From Fasciolopsis buskii (lineage: Eukaryota; Platyhelminthes; Trematoda; Plagiorchiida; Fasciolidae), in NCBI GenBank assembly GCA_008360955.1, contig LUCM01006012.1, positions 1-64,000 of the forward strand: a stretch of 64,000 nt of DNA, given 5' to 3'. This document shows, piece by piece, positions 19,410 to 30,679 of this stretch. The position numbers were made by a program, and so were the translations under genes. The number at the start of each line of letters is the position of its first letter. Position 1 is the stretch's first letter. The notes under the pieces are model-generated. The model was not told where the DNA came from. It saw only the letters and a program-made list of their open reading frames with translations, and did not search any database.

Positions 19410-21460
19410 TACTGGATGTGTATTATAACACATAAATGCAATGGGAGGAGTGTATCCCATTTATGCTAAGGCCCGCTACACACCGGTTGGGGATCTGAAA
19501 ACCATGGCTCTAAAAACTGATGGCGTGGAAGCAAATTTAGTCCCCTTAGGTCAGGTTTGGTAACGAGCTGAGAGCCAGCTGATTGCAATCTGCTAACAGG
19601 CTACGAGAATTTTGTTATTCCAGGGATTTTTGCCTAAGTTTGTATTGTGTATATCTCCGAGATTGCACATATCGGGGTTTCCTTTTTATGCGTGATATTG
19701 TTTTAGACTTCACGGCATTCCTTTTTTCTACTGCTGCTTCCGATGTTAATAAAAGCAAGATAAAGTACAGTATTTCCGGTAAGAGGATAACGGTCAAGCG
19801 ACTGCAAATTGTGCGATGATGAGATTAAATGAATTCATGGCCTTCAGTTTAAAAATTCATGAAGTTGATCGCTTAATTATCACTGGCATGGTTTGAGACA
19901 TGATAGATCATTAAAATCAGCTAAATCGCCTCGCCTGTTTACCCTTTGTTCACAACGAAAATCAATATGAACAACATGGGCGACGTGTAACATGGTGTGT
20001 GTAAATAGGATTATGCACTAGGAACAGCAATGGTTTCCGCAGTTCGTACCTACTTCGTTATCCTTATTGTTCACTCAGAGTGAAGTTAATCAGATTTTTC
20101 AACACTGCGGCCTGTTGTCCAGGACCGAAAAATTTGGTCTATCTCTGTGCTGAATTAGTGTGTAACTAATTTAGTAGCAAATTCACCTATTGTTATGACA
20201 ACTTCCATCACCTTGAGTCAATCGGTTCGAGAGAACTGCAGAAAACCAACCACTTAAAAGCAGCGTAATACATAAGCATTGACTAAATGAGTACGTCTCA
20301 TTCGCCTGTTTGAAACTACGCGACGCTTGATGTTTTCAGTCCAGTGATGTGCATGGCATGTGCAACTTTTAGTTCAAATCATCCTTTCATGTGCCGCAAG
20401 ATTGATTACTTGGAACCCATAATAGTCAAAAAAACTTATTCCTCAGATCGTAAGAAACTTGTCCTAGGTCCTCAAGATTTTACGGAGATGCAGTGCTTTG
20501 AGGTCTTTACACTCTTTAGTGGAAGAAGAAATGCACACAATGAGCGCAAATTAGTGGATGAGAATTATGACAAGACGATACTAGTTGCATTCAAAAGTCG
20601 ACCAAGATGTTGAGATCAGGTTTATTAATTTCCGAAAGGTGAAGTTGAATAATTTAAACCACGTAGTCCCCTTTATCCAATTTGTGAAAACAAGGACGAC
20701 GCGTCACGAGATGCGAGCATTTATTTTCGAGCGCGAACGTAAAACATCACGTTTTTTAGCCACCAAGTCGTGACGACTACAATGAATTAAGCTGGATGGG
20801 ACGTTTTATATATACAGTTGCTAGTGAAGTGAAGTAGTGACAGGCGAAAGAACGTCATGTGGGTCAGTGCCAAGGTAGACTGATATGCAGGATCAACCGT
20901 TTCTGTGTGCAGAGTGCTGTTTGATGCATGCTGATAAGCGTGGCCTCACTGAACGCCAGTAATTTGGAGTTTGCATTGCGCGCTGGTTCTTTGGATGATT
21001 AGATCCAGTCACCTTTGTGACTTGATGCGACCAAATGCTTCGCGGTCGAAGAGGCCGAAGACTCGTCTTCAGCATGCGAGGTCACAGGAGACCGTGTCAT
21101 TTCGGTATGTGCTTTGACACTCGTTGAATCAAGCAGCGATCTGTTTTGCCAACATATGAAATATTAAGATCAGCTGGACAGCTTGAGTGATTCTGAATGT
21201 CTAGTCTTTTGGTTGCTTGTGATAGGCACAATCGTGCTGCTTGGTGCGTATATCTGATGATTTTCATTGGTTTGGTTTAACAAATGCGTGCCTCCAAGTG
21301 ACACGGGAGCAAAGCTTTGCTTCTTTTATACAGCGGTTAGTTTCTCCACCTCCGATTGTGTTCGGTGAAATTTTCCAAATAACTACTGGCTAAAAGCGTT
21401 CAATTTATAAATTATTCTTAGTTTTGTGCTTGATCATAGGTGCGGATTTTTTGCACTGTA
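19410..21460. other. Unassigned
   Basis: About 2 kb upstream of copy A7. Short ORFs (20344-20613 +, 20585-20773 +, 19583-19819 +) lack recognisable motifs. No tRNA gene, microsatellite or repeat copy was identified. Confidence 0.4.
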
Positions 21461-21464
21461 GAAG

Positions 21465-21970
21465 ATAATTTAAACGAATCCCCTCTTGTGTGTCATTGAT
21501 ATGCAACTGAAAAGTTGTGAGTAACGTCCACCCCAAATGACTTTACGGCTGATCTTGCGTTGCATCGTGCCATTCGGACGTCTGGTCAATAAAATACCCG
21601 ACGAAGTTAAACGGTTGTCTTTTTCCATTCCGAGAAGTTTGGGGTGGATAGAATTCAGTGTTGATGAGATGGTAAGATATTCTGCGTCAAAGAAATTTAA
21701 GGTACCCTCAAAGTAGCTTCCGCGAAGAGGGAATTTTGAAATATCGCCGGGAACCTTTTGCTCAACGATATCCAAAACCACGTCTACCAAGGTTGGACTC
21801 AGACTACTTACCGTGGCCACGCCATTAGTTTGTCTAAATACTTCCTCATCAAAATTAAAATGAAAGTTCTCGATGCATGGAAGAATAAGGTCCTTAATTT
21901 ATTCAAAGGAAACGGGTAAACGGAGATAAAGTCACATAAAAGACCAACTGTTTCACGAGGAGGCAAGTAA
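21465..21970 (-). pseudogene. Penelope-like element reverse transcriptase relic (PLE-1)
   Basis: Minus-strand reading: FNFDEEVFRQTNGVATVSSLSPTL split over about 21800-21850 (family form RQTNGVAMGSPLSP), IEQKVPG, SKFPLRGSYFEG (family form GRYVDDIF; the YVDD catalytic box is lost), LNSIHPKL, MEKDNRL, ILLTRRPNGTMQRKI, SRKVIWGGRYSQLF and MTHKRGFV, ending with a stop at about 21470. These are the middle and C-terminal RT blocks of Penelope-like retroelements. A weaker N-terminal piece may continue to 21970. The GIY-YIG part, expected further downstream on this strand, was not found. Confidence 0.8.
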
Positions 21971-21974
21971 GTAA

Positions 21975-23720
21975 TTCAAAAGTAAGTTCGACTACCGTCA
22001 TTATGTCGGCCTCAAGTTGAATAAATTTTCACTCTCGGTTACCTTCTCACGGCTGTCCTACACAGATATACCATGGCACTTGGATTATTTTCAACGAGAA
22101 TAGTCGTTGGTGGCTGATTGTCAGCTGTGGAATATGCAGGAGAGCTGAGAATCGATCGATCTAGATCTTCTAGTTGCATTTGGTCAATATGATGTTTGTG
22201 TGGATGGATCATCAACGTCTAGAATTCGATGAATCTGCTTCCAGATACTCCCATTGGAATCGCACAGGTTATGGCCGTAAGCCATTGTGAACTTGCTTGA
22301 CTTCAAAGATCTGCCTTTGAATTGTTTGAAATAAACTTTCGCGGAAGAAGTCATTTTGCAATATTGAAATAGGAAATTATCAGAATCGTTCCCGATCTCA
22401 TAGCAGGCGGAAGTTTGAGGACTCATTAAACCAGACTGTAATTGTACAACCGGAAACACGGAATCGGTTGTTCGGTCAGTACATTATCCGGGATTTCTGT
22501 AGGCAGGTGCATTTAGTTTTGCACTAGATTATAAAGGACGCATTAGGGGAAGTAGTCCAACCAAAATAATCCTTAGAAGCCAGTTTGGATGAGCAAGGAT
22601 CTCGAGGAGACGGAACATGAGTGGTACCAGATGGCGTCAACATCGAGAAATGTCAATGACGATTTTTGTGATGTTCGTCAAAGAAACACTGTTTGGGATC
22701 CACTTTGAACCCGTTATCATAAACCAAACAGCGGATACATCTAAAACTTATTACGATGTACATTTTCCCGGATTACGAACGAGAATCCTGTTATACACTT
22801 GTTTGAAACGTTTTTAGCAATCCAGGATTACGTACATCACGATATCAGTGGCAAATTTCAGTCTCTCCCAAAGACTAATTCGTCGATTGTCGGGAGATCG
22901 CAAGTGAGTTGCCTGAGCCGAGGGGCCAGTCTCATGCACGGTACCGGTAAATACGCATCTTTTCATTGAATTAAAAAACACTTTTGAATCACTGAACTGA
23001 TTCCGCGTATCGGTGTAAGTTTGCTGCTTTAGGCGACCGTTGGCGGTCAAGTCATAATCCGTGAGAATCCGAGTAGTTTTCAATCGATCTTTGGTGGAAT
23101 CGCAAACGATTCAACGTACTATGTAAAGTTCTCTGGGACAAAATTTTTCTGCCAACCTAATGAATCGGTACATTGACAATGCTTTGCAATGGTGCTATGA
23201 AATGATACATATGATTACTACTTTTAAAGTAACTAGGAGAATCCCCACTAATTTCGGAATACTTATAAATCAAGTTTTCCTCTCCAAATTGCAACCATTT
23301 CTGGATTAAAACAATTCTACATATGCTGTTAACAAAATGCAAAGACCCAAATGTGTTGCGCATGCTGGAGCGAATTGGTTTTATAAACTGGTTGCTAATA
23401 CGCTTGACAGCAAACATTAATTTGTTTTGGCGAATCCGTTTGATATGACCTTCGAACACATCGTCTGAAATACTATTATTTCAGTCCTAACTTCAGGTGA
23501 CTTCTTTTCTGCCGTGGCTTTTCGTGATTGCTTCTTTCGTGGCATGAGCTTGCTTTTTATGAATAAATTGTATGCGTTTTCGAGGATGGAAGCAACGTGG
23601 ATAGACTTATTTCATCTAATCTTACCCACAAACTGTCATGTTTGATTCAAGATGAATAACTGCAGTTTAATTTTACAAGATTTGACAAGTGTATTAATAA
23701 CCCGAATGTGAGGAATCTTT
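21975..23720. other. Unassigned
   Basis: Minus-strand ORFs 22184-22459, 22814-23083 and 23157-23459 are open for 89-100 codons, but I recognise none of them. They are on the same strand as PLE-1 and could be decayed upstream Penelope-like sequence; I could not show this. Confidence 0.35.
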
Positions 23721-23726
23721 GAGCTG

Positions 23727-23850
23727 GACCTCGTAGCCCGGTTAGCAGAGCAAATGCGGTGTAAATGCCTTGGTTCCAGTCCCGCCGAGATCAGAAGGTT
23801 TGGCGATCGGGTAGTTTCCCACCTATTAGTTCAGTTTTCATCACTTCATG
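23727..23850 (+). mobile_element. tRNA-derived SINE-like copy
   Basis: Box-A-like TAGCCCGGTTAGCAGAGC at 23734-23751 and box-B-like GGTTCCAGTCCC at 23772-23783, with tRNA-like spacing. A body follows (TTTGGCGATCGGGTAG, then TTTCATCACTTC). No CCA end or good cloverleaf, so a SINE head is more likely than a tRNA gene. Right boundary uncertain. Confidence 0.5.
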
Positions 23851-23854
23851 ATTT

Positions 23855-25195
23855 ACGAGGAATTGTTTGTTCTGTGTGACAGCGCAAGGAAATGAATGCC
23901 TTATTTTTAAGGGACTCTATTATGAAACATCTTCCATGGGCACCCACCACCCTTTAGTGCCATGTGTTTTAACAGCTTGGCGATGAGCCCACGTTTTCGT
24001 ATTCGAACACTTGAATTGATTGCTGGTGCCAAACTGATTTCCCCCTTTGGGAATCCATCTAACCTTTAGTGATTATCGGCGTGCTTTGATGGCTGACAAG
24101 CTTACTTTCCTGTGTCCGGACACACTGAACTACTTCACGGTGGTTTGTTTCGGGTTTGGTAGCCTGTGAGCTTTTTAATAGCCAGCCCATCCTTTCACAT
24201 CAAGACGAAGCTATGTCCACAAAACACCCTTACCGAATTGTTAGCAAAAATGGAGCAGTGTTTTATCCCATCAACCAATAAACAGTGGTTTAATAAAAAC
24301 CAGTCTAACCAACTCAGACTCCTGACCATTTAAGCTCTTGCATGAAACAAATTGGTCGTACATTCACCGTTTGTTGTCCCTCGTGTGGAGAAATCGCAAA
24401 ATCAGGCTGCTGGTGTGCAAACTGAATCTTGTAGCACACCAGAGATGCGTCAGTTTTATCCTACCTGGAGAACTGGGTGTAAAATTTCCGGATGAAATAA
24501 TGTCCCGCATGAATATCCTCCCCGGGGTTCTCGTTATGCTGTACGATACTGAGGCTTCCTCAACAGCAAGATATCGAGAAAATTCTGTGAAATGCAGGCG
24601 AAATTTATTTGGAAGCTGGATGATTAAGGCTGAAGGATCTATCAATACCACGGTCCAAATGCTTATTATTCGTCCATTGTTTATAATCACATTCTGATGT
24701 GCCGTTACACGACTCTTCAGATATCACCCTTGAGACCACAACCGAATAACGCCAAAGAACGAGAAAAAATAAAAGTGAACTGAAAACTGATGATGCAAAA
24801 ACTGGCATACAATCGAGTTAATCAACTCCAACGTGTAACAAACAGTAAAGGTCCTTTGTTCGACGCACAACCATAAATCTAAACTTTCTGCGGCATCCCG
24901 TAAAAGTGGATATTCGCGTTTTGCAAAATGCTGTCCTCCTCCATTTTTTCGGATTTATAAAGCAACTATTGACTTGACTTGAAAACTCGTTCGGTTGGCG
25001 GTGTAAACGCAACGCTTCGATAGTGATAACACTACTTCTCCCGTGCTTCGCGGCCACGGACGCTTAAGATTATGGAAAAGTTATTTTTATTTGCACAAAT
25101 CCGAGCGATGGGATCATGTAATCACGTATTCAGTTGTACACTAAATGACTTTCCTCATTTCATTCGGAAGATTGGTAGATACAAAGGAGAAAATT
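23855..25195. other. Unassigned
   Basis: ORFs 24338-24697 (+, 119 codons) and 24364-24690 (-) overlap on opposite strands; ORF 24605-24808 (-) opens with a hydrophobic segment. None matches a family I know. No repeats recognised. Confidence 0.35.
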
Positions 25196-25199
25196 ATGA

Positions 25200-26095
25200 A
25201 TTAGTTATCCGCGGTGTTGTTTGAATGCTCCGTGTTCCATAATGGAGTTTCGGATAATTTTATTCAACTCTTTCCTCTTGATCAGTTACGAAATTGTACG
25301 ACCGATGTAACCGGCTCTAAGAAAGCTTGCACACGGGAAAACACGCTATAGTTGATAAGTGGCAGGCGATCTTTGATTCGTTGACTAATGATTCACTGAG
25401 CCAAATGGGATATCTTTAATCTAGTTGCGTTCAAGGTAGCCTGAATCGCCGTCAACACTATATTTTGTTTAAAGAGTTCACTACAACCGTCAATAATGGA
25501 GGAGATAAAGATAAACAATCATTGCTTTGGAATTTTGCATTTCGTTGGTTCGTCTTCAACATACTGGCCAATGAATTTTTTCGGGTATACTTTTCCATGT
25601 AATGGATTACCTATCCCATGAACCTCTGTTTCTGTTTTTTCTTCATCTAAACAAATCGTACTGACCCACAGGCGTAAGAAGCATACCACGCTTCATTTAC
25701 GGCATATTGGGAAGGAGCTGTAGAGGCTCACACTAGATATCGTCCAGTTACTGGTAGTAGATATCCAACTTGAATACGTCATCATAAAATTCACGGCTTT
25801 CCTGCTTTGCCATAAAAATATCTGCAAGCAGTGGATCCAATGGCGATCCCGTGTTTCCTCCGTCGAGTAGGCGATATATCCATCCAATGGACAAGAATTA
25901 AACATTCACTGTAAAACGCAAAATTAAATCTTCCAACAGTTGCTTGGAGATTCTGACGTTAAGTCGTTGTTTCTTCTCATCCACCTCGTGGTCCTTGACG
26001 GTATCCACACGATGGAATATATCATCTAGGTTGTTTTTTCTTATTCGGTTACGTGTAACTCCTAGTTTAAACAACCTATCTTGCAACTCCATTAT
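25200..26095 (-). pseudogene. Penelope-like element RT and GIY-YIG relic (PLE-2)
   Basis: On the minus strand: DTVKDHEVDEKKQRLNVRIS with the following QLLEDLILRF (25898-26092), then in another frame GNTGSPLDPLLADIFMA (25808-25858; family form GVAMGSPLGPLLADIFMA) and an REFYDDVF segment. Much further on comes FPCASFLRAGYIGRT (AGYIGRT at 25295-25315), the central motif of the GIY-YIG endonuclease domain fused to Penelope-like RTs. Stops and frameshifts are frequent and the RT C-terminal half is barely readable. Order RT then GIY-YIG is correct for the family. It is a different sequence subfamily from PLE-1, judging by the MGSP box. Confidence 0.75.
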
Positions 26096-26099
26096 ACGA

Positions 26100-29000
26100 A
26101 GAGCCAGTCGTCGATAAGATTTGCCGAGGCGGACAATTCTGCTATGGGGATTTTTTGAGCCTGCGCGGATTCAGAACCAACCAGTCACGGCCGATGTTCA
26201 AATTCTGTCCCCTTAATAATCTCAGAACCATTAATGACTGTTTCTTTTCGATTTCAGTATTCCCACTTCCAATTTTTGGAACCATGTGTTGCGCGCTTTG
26301 TTACGCAATCAATCCTGCTTAACGGCGCTAGGCCAACAATTCTATTCGACCTTGACATTGTCGGGTCTTCAGTTCTTTGTAGGATCCTTTCATATCTAAC
26401 AAAAAAACCCGAAGCTTCAGTCATCGACTTGTCTCACAAACTGGATTATGCAGCACGGGAGATCCATTGGGCAAGACTGTGTCGCACAACCGTCATCGTG
26501 GGTATCAGCAGATCCGAGGGGAAACGTATGCTCAAACGCTCTTTCTCATCATCCATTATGGGTTCATGCCTGTTAGGTTGTACTTCATTAGCATCTGAAA
26601 ATAACAGATAGAAAGCTGAGTATAGGGCGAGGTAGTATTACATTATAAAGAACGACTGTCACCATTACATTCATTCATTCTATGGTTCTCGTCTGGCCCA
26701 AGCCGAGACCTAGTGAGATTCAAGTGGATTAAACTTGATTTTTTGATAATGTACGTCTATGAAATCATATCGGTTAAACTATGTTGCATATCTGTACAAA
26801 GTAGTTTTATGAGTGAACCGGGATGGAAATTTACAAAGGGTATTGCGTGTGATTTTAAACCTCACGAACATGACGATTACTCGACACTGGTATCAGATTT
26901 TTGTTCGAATTAGACTAAGTTGTCTAAAATACTAATGCATTTTGAAATATTTTGTGTCTGGTTTCGTAGGCCCTAATAGATAAGTGTAATTGTAACCCTT
27001 TAGAAAGGAGGGCTGTGCATTTTCTAATGTTAGAAGAATCAACAGACATATTTTTATTTGAATTTCCTTCACTTTCATTCCAAACAGTTAGGTGAAGAAT
27101 GAGTATCAGTTGCTCATCAAAAATGTCTCCTTTTAGAATGCTACCAGTACAATATTCCTGTTTACATTTTAGTAGTAGGAGATTGAATATTTTCATGAAA
27201 TAATTCACCATGTGATATGATCGCCCAAATCACCATAAAGAAACCATGGAAGCACGGTACAGCTGTTTCATCCTTGTTAGGAATCATCAGCAGTGCATAT
27301 CCACCGCGCACCCGAACTGGGATGTGAACCCGGGACGTTTACGTTCGCCAGGGCCATTTGCTTTTTTTGACAGAAGGCTGTAGACCCTCACTCGGCGGGT
27401 TAGCAGAACGGATTTACTTCAATGAATAGGGTGATGGTTTAACAAAATAGCTGGAAACGCATATGTTTACGGAAAACAGTCCACTGCACATCTTTTGTAT
27501 TAGTTTACCTTTTAGGTAAGGCTTTTGATCAAAAAGTCCTCCAGTATGGCTAATTAAAGGGAAAAGGACCGAATGAACATGGGACTCTGGTAGATATATA
27601 GGGTATTAAATAGGCAGAAAACGAGTGCAATAACGCAAGTGTATAGCCAGTTAGGAGAATGCCTTATAGACTGGTGTACGGTTCATTTCAGACGATCTCC
27701 TTTGTGGTCTTCGTGTAATCTAGACAAACCTAAGGGACTTCTGATGTTTGAAGCGCACTTATTCAAAGACCTAAAAGAACACCGCGATCTAGATTTACAT
27801 TCACCTTTCGAACGGTAGCTGGAAGCAGTTCGATTAGGACGGATCCATTCAAGCAAACTTCTGTGAACATGTGGGATGCTGCTGCTAGCCAACCGCTACC
27901 AAAGCTTCGATTGTAACAACCTTCAGCTGGTTAGAGTTTTAGGTACTGAGCTATCCCGAGTTTCTGGATATCCATGGTTTCGAATTCCACTATCCTATTG
28001 TTTTCTCACTGGACAGCGTTATTAGCAGCTAGCATGGCGGAACCCTTGGAAATCGGCTCATTCGTTTTATCATTCAAGCATGAGGCCCATTGAAAGTCCA
28101 AGTGGTGTGCATCATGATCGTGTTAGACGATATATGCTCATCTGATAGGTGGCATCATTCCCTAACCAGCCCAAGTCATCTGGGAAAAGAAACGTTCTCA
28201 TGAAAACTGGTTGGCAGTTTAAGTGCCATGGGTTCACCTCTGCAGCTAGGATAGTAGGAGAAGTTATTCCAGACGGTCTTAGCTTGACGTGTACAGGGCC
28301 CGCGCTATTCTGAGAGAGTTACAAACACTCGGAGCTGAAATATGCAAAGTTGAAGGAGAAACGTGAATCGAAGAGCGTTAAGTGTGTTACAACAATTGTA
28401 CGGCCAGGATCGAGATGGTGGTCAGTTGCCTGTTCGTTACACTGTTTTCAAATCAAGGGGACGATGCCATTGTAAAAACTGGCAGGACATTTCATGTAGA
28501 CATAACATAAAAGTTCATAGATATCGCCTGATAGGCTTCCTCACAAATCTCGGCTTTCTGAAATGAGCTCGGTTTTGTCCATGAGTAATCAAGCACAGTG
28601 TAATAAACGACATATGGAACCCTAAATACACCGAACGGAATTCTAACTTATGATTGATCGACAATGAATCAAAGAATTTGCAGTGATGCTGCACCTTGTA
28701 GATTCTGTCAATACGATCAAATCCACTTAAGCTGCTTTTACGTCTTTCCGGTTTTATCCTGAGGGGGAAATTTAACTCCATTGTTATGACCTATAGAGAT
28801 TCTCACACATATGTTGCAGATCGATGTTTACGTTTGTCAGAATTTGAGCTCCGTCGTTTGCACTCATAAACACAACCTCCAAGGTAGCGAGGTTGTGTCA
28901 AACGACTCATTCAGCGCCCCTGGGGATACTTGTCTTGCATTCGAATAGGGACAGTTAGTGATAGTCTTGTTCGGGGACTGGTGGAATGCGCCGCGGAAGA

Positions 29001-30135
29001 TTTCCATCAGTAGGTCGTACGGCTGTCGATTTTTCTTAGTATTTCGAAAAATACCGCTTAGATGGCCACTAACTTGGACGTCAATGTTTCATCTTACAAT
29101 CGTAAAATTTTTGTGAAATAATCGTACAGCCCGGAGATTGCTCCCAATTGACTGACGTACAGATTCTTGTTAGGATATGTATCAGAATAACAGTATGGCA
29201 CCCTTTCAACACTCATGGCGGTAATTAGGCCATTTGATACTTACCCATTGTCTTCCAGGACTTTTATTTTATTTCCTAAATGTTACCCACTTACAAGGAT
29301 TTTCTGAAACAGAGGGAGATCGATAAACTTCAGACGAAGAAAGAATTTGGCCGGCGGATTCAGAACGTAAATATGGAACTCAACGATCTTTTCTATCCAC
29401 ATGTTTCCACCTTCCAACTATGCGCCACTGAGAAAGCGACCATGATGGGGGTCCGTAATGTTTAACTGCATATGGTTCTTCACTCTGAATATCATGATAA
29501 TGGTTTGTCATTCTATCGAGAAAATGAAAAGAAGTTTTGCTGCTAGATCGCCTAATTTTATATCGAGGAAAGTGGCACCGATCCTCAATTACTCACACGT
29601 TATCAGTAGTCAACGCATAAATACGACCAAAAATACGGCCAAAAGACCAGTCTCCGTACTGGCCGAAAAAATCCGGTGCTCTGGGGAACCAACAAATTTA
29701 CCCGTAAAACATAATGATTCTGATGTATGTGAGGCCTAATCGTTAGGAACGGGGTTTTTGTATTCACATCTTCAGATAAACATAATGGATTATCCCCTTC
29801 AGTATTCCACTGCTTTATACGGAAATATTGCATATAAGACGCTAGTTGACAGATAAGATTGTTTGCGAAACATCGAAAGTCCGTTATGTGATGGTTCATG
29901 AACTCCATGTTCCAATTAAAATGTTCTCCTTTGCTTAGATTTCATTGTATTTTGACTGGTCGACCATTAATTCCAGTAACCAAAACAGGAGCGATCATGT
30001 GGTGGCTGCAAAACTGACCAAAAATGTCGGTTAACTCATTCCAAGTAGCATAGATTGGTCAGCAAATCGCAATTCTGGATCTTCTATGGGCTCTTCACTA
30101 TATCGTGCTTATCCACACCAATGCTTCTTGAGTGG
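26100..30135. other. Unassigned 4 kb stretch
   Basis: No gene recognised. ORF 26234-26611 (+, 125 codons) and pairs of opposite-strand ORFs at 28.4-28.8 kb and 29.3-29.9 kb show no known motif. A weak tRNA-like match lies around 27310-27430 (-). A stem-loop at 28853-28906 is listed separately. Confidence 0.35.
28853..28906. repeat. Interrupted palindrome, long stem-loop
   Basis: Outer arms GTCGTTTG (28853-28860) and CAAACGAC (28899-28906); inner arms ACACAACCTC (28870-28879) and GAGGTTGTGT (28889-28898) around a 9-base loop. All 18 pairs are perfect, with a 9-base bulge on the left only. No terminal duplication was seen and its role is unknown. Confidence 0.8.
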
Positions 30136-30139
30136 AGGG

Positions 30140-30400
30140 GGACTGGTATTGGTCAAGTGGGTTCGACTTCTATCCGACCAAAAAGGCTGTTGATTCGAGT
30201 CTCTGATGCGCTGTTTATTTTGGTGGTCTACAGCAACTCGCTGTCGCCTTATCACGTAAACTATTGGGATTTTTATGTAGATCTGTGCCATTGCAAGTTC
30301 CTGCGTCGTGGTTTTCCGCCTTCCTTGCAGCTCGTGTAGTGCGCTCTGGCTGCTATGGGGTATGCCTATTCCTTTGCACTCATGCACTAAACAAGTAATA
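30140..30400 (+). mobile_element. tRNA-derived SINE-like copy
   Basis: Box A TGGTCAAGTGG (30150-30160), the same head as in the copies at 36831-36847 and 53621-53631. Box B TGATTCGAGTCTC lies at 30191-30203. The body extends to about 30400, where AAGTAATAAGGAGGGTA resembles the tail of the other copies. Head and box B are good; body similarity is weak. Confidence 0.6.
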
Positions 30401-30537
30401 AGGAGGGTATTTAAAGTGACCAAATATAGAGATGAGTCGAATAGTGATTAGTGGGTACTTGTTCCTGATGGACAGAAACATCCATGAGACTAGTCGTGTG
30501 CTTTCGAGAACTTTTCTTTGTTCATCTAAATATTAAG

Positions 30538-30552
30538 TTATATATATATATG
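30538..30552. repeat. Short AT microsatellite
   Basis: Alternating TA run about 45 bp before a copy of repeat X, the same arrangement as at 2024-2222. Confidence 0.8.
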
Positions 30553-30594
30553 TGATTTACCGCAATCTGTCCACAGGTGAAATGCTACCGAAGT

Positions 30595-30672
30595 CATGGC
30601 GAAAGATGGACACAGTGCGCGGGGATAAAAACAAAAACATCATAGTGTTCATCACACACACATCCCGCCTCT
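30595..30672 (+). repeat. Repeat X, copy 3 (diverged)
   Basis: Begins ATGGCGAAAGATGGACACAG and contains AGTGTTCATCACACACACAT, parallel to 2096-2222. Identity is lower and the end is not sharp. Confidence 0.45.
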
Positions 30673-30679
30673 TCCGCAT

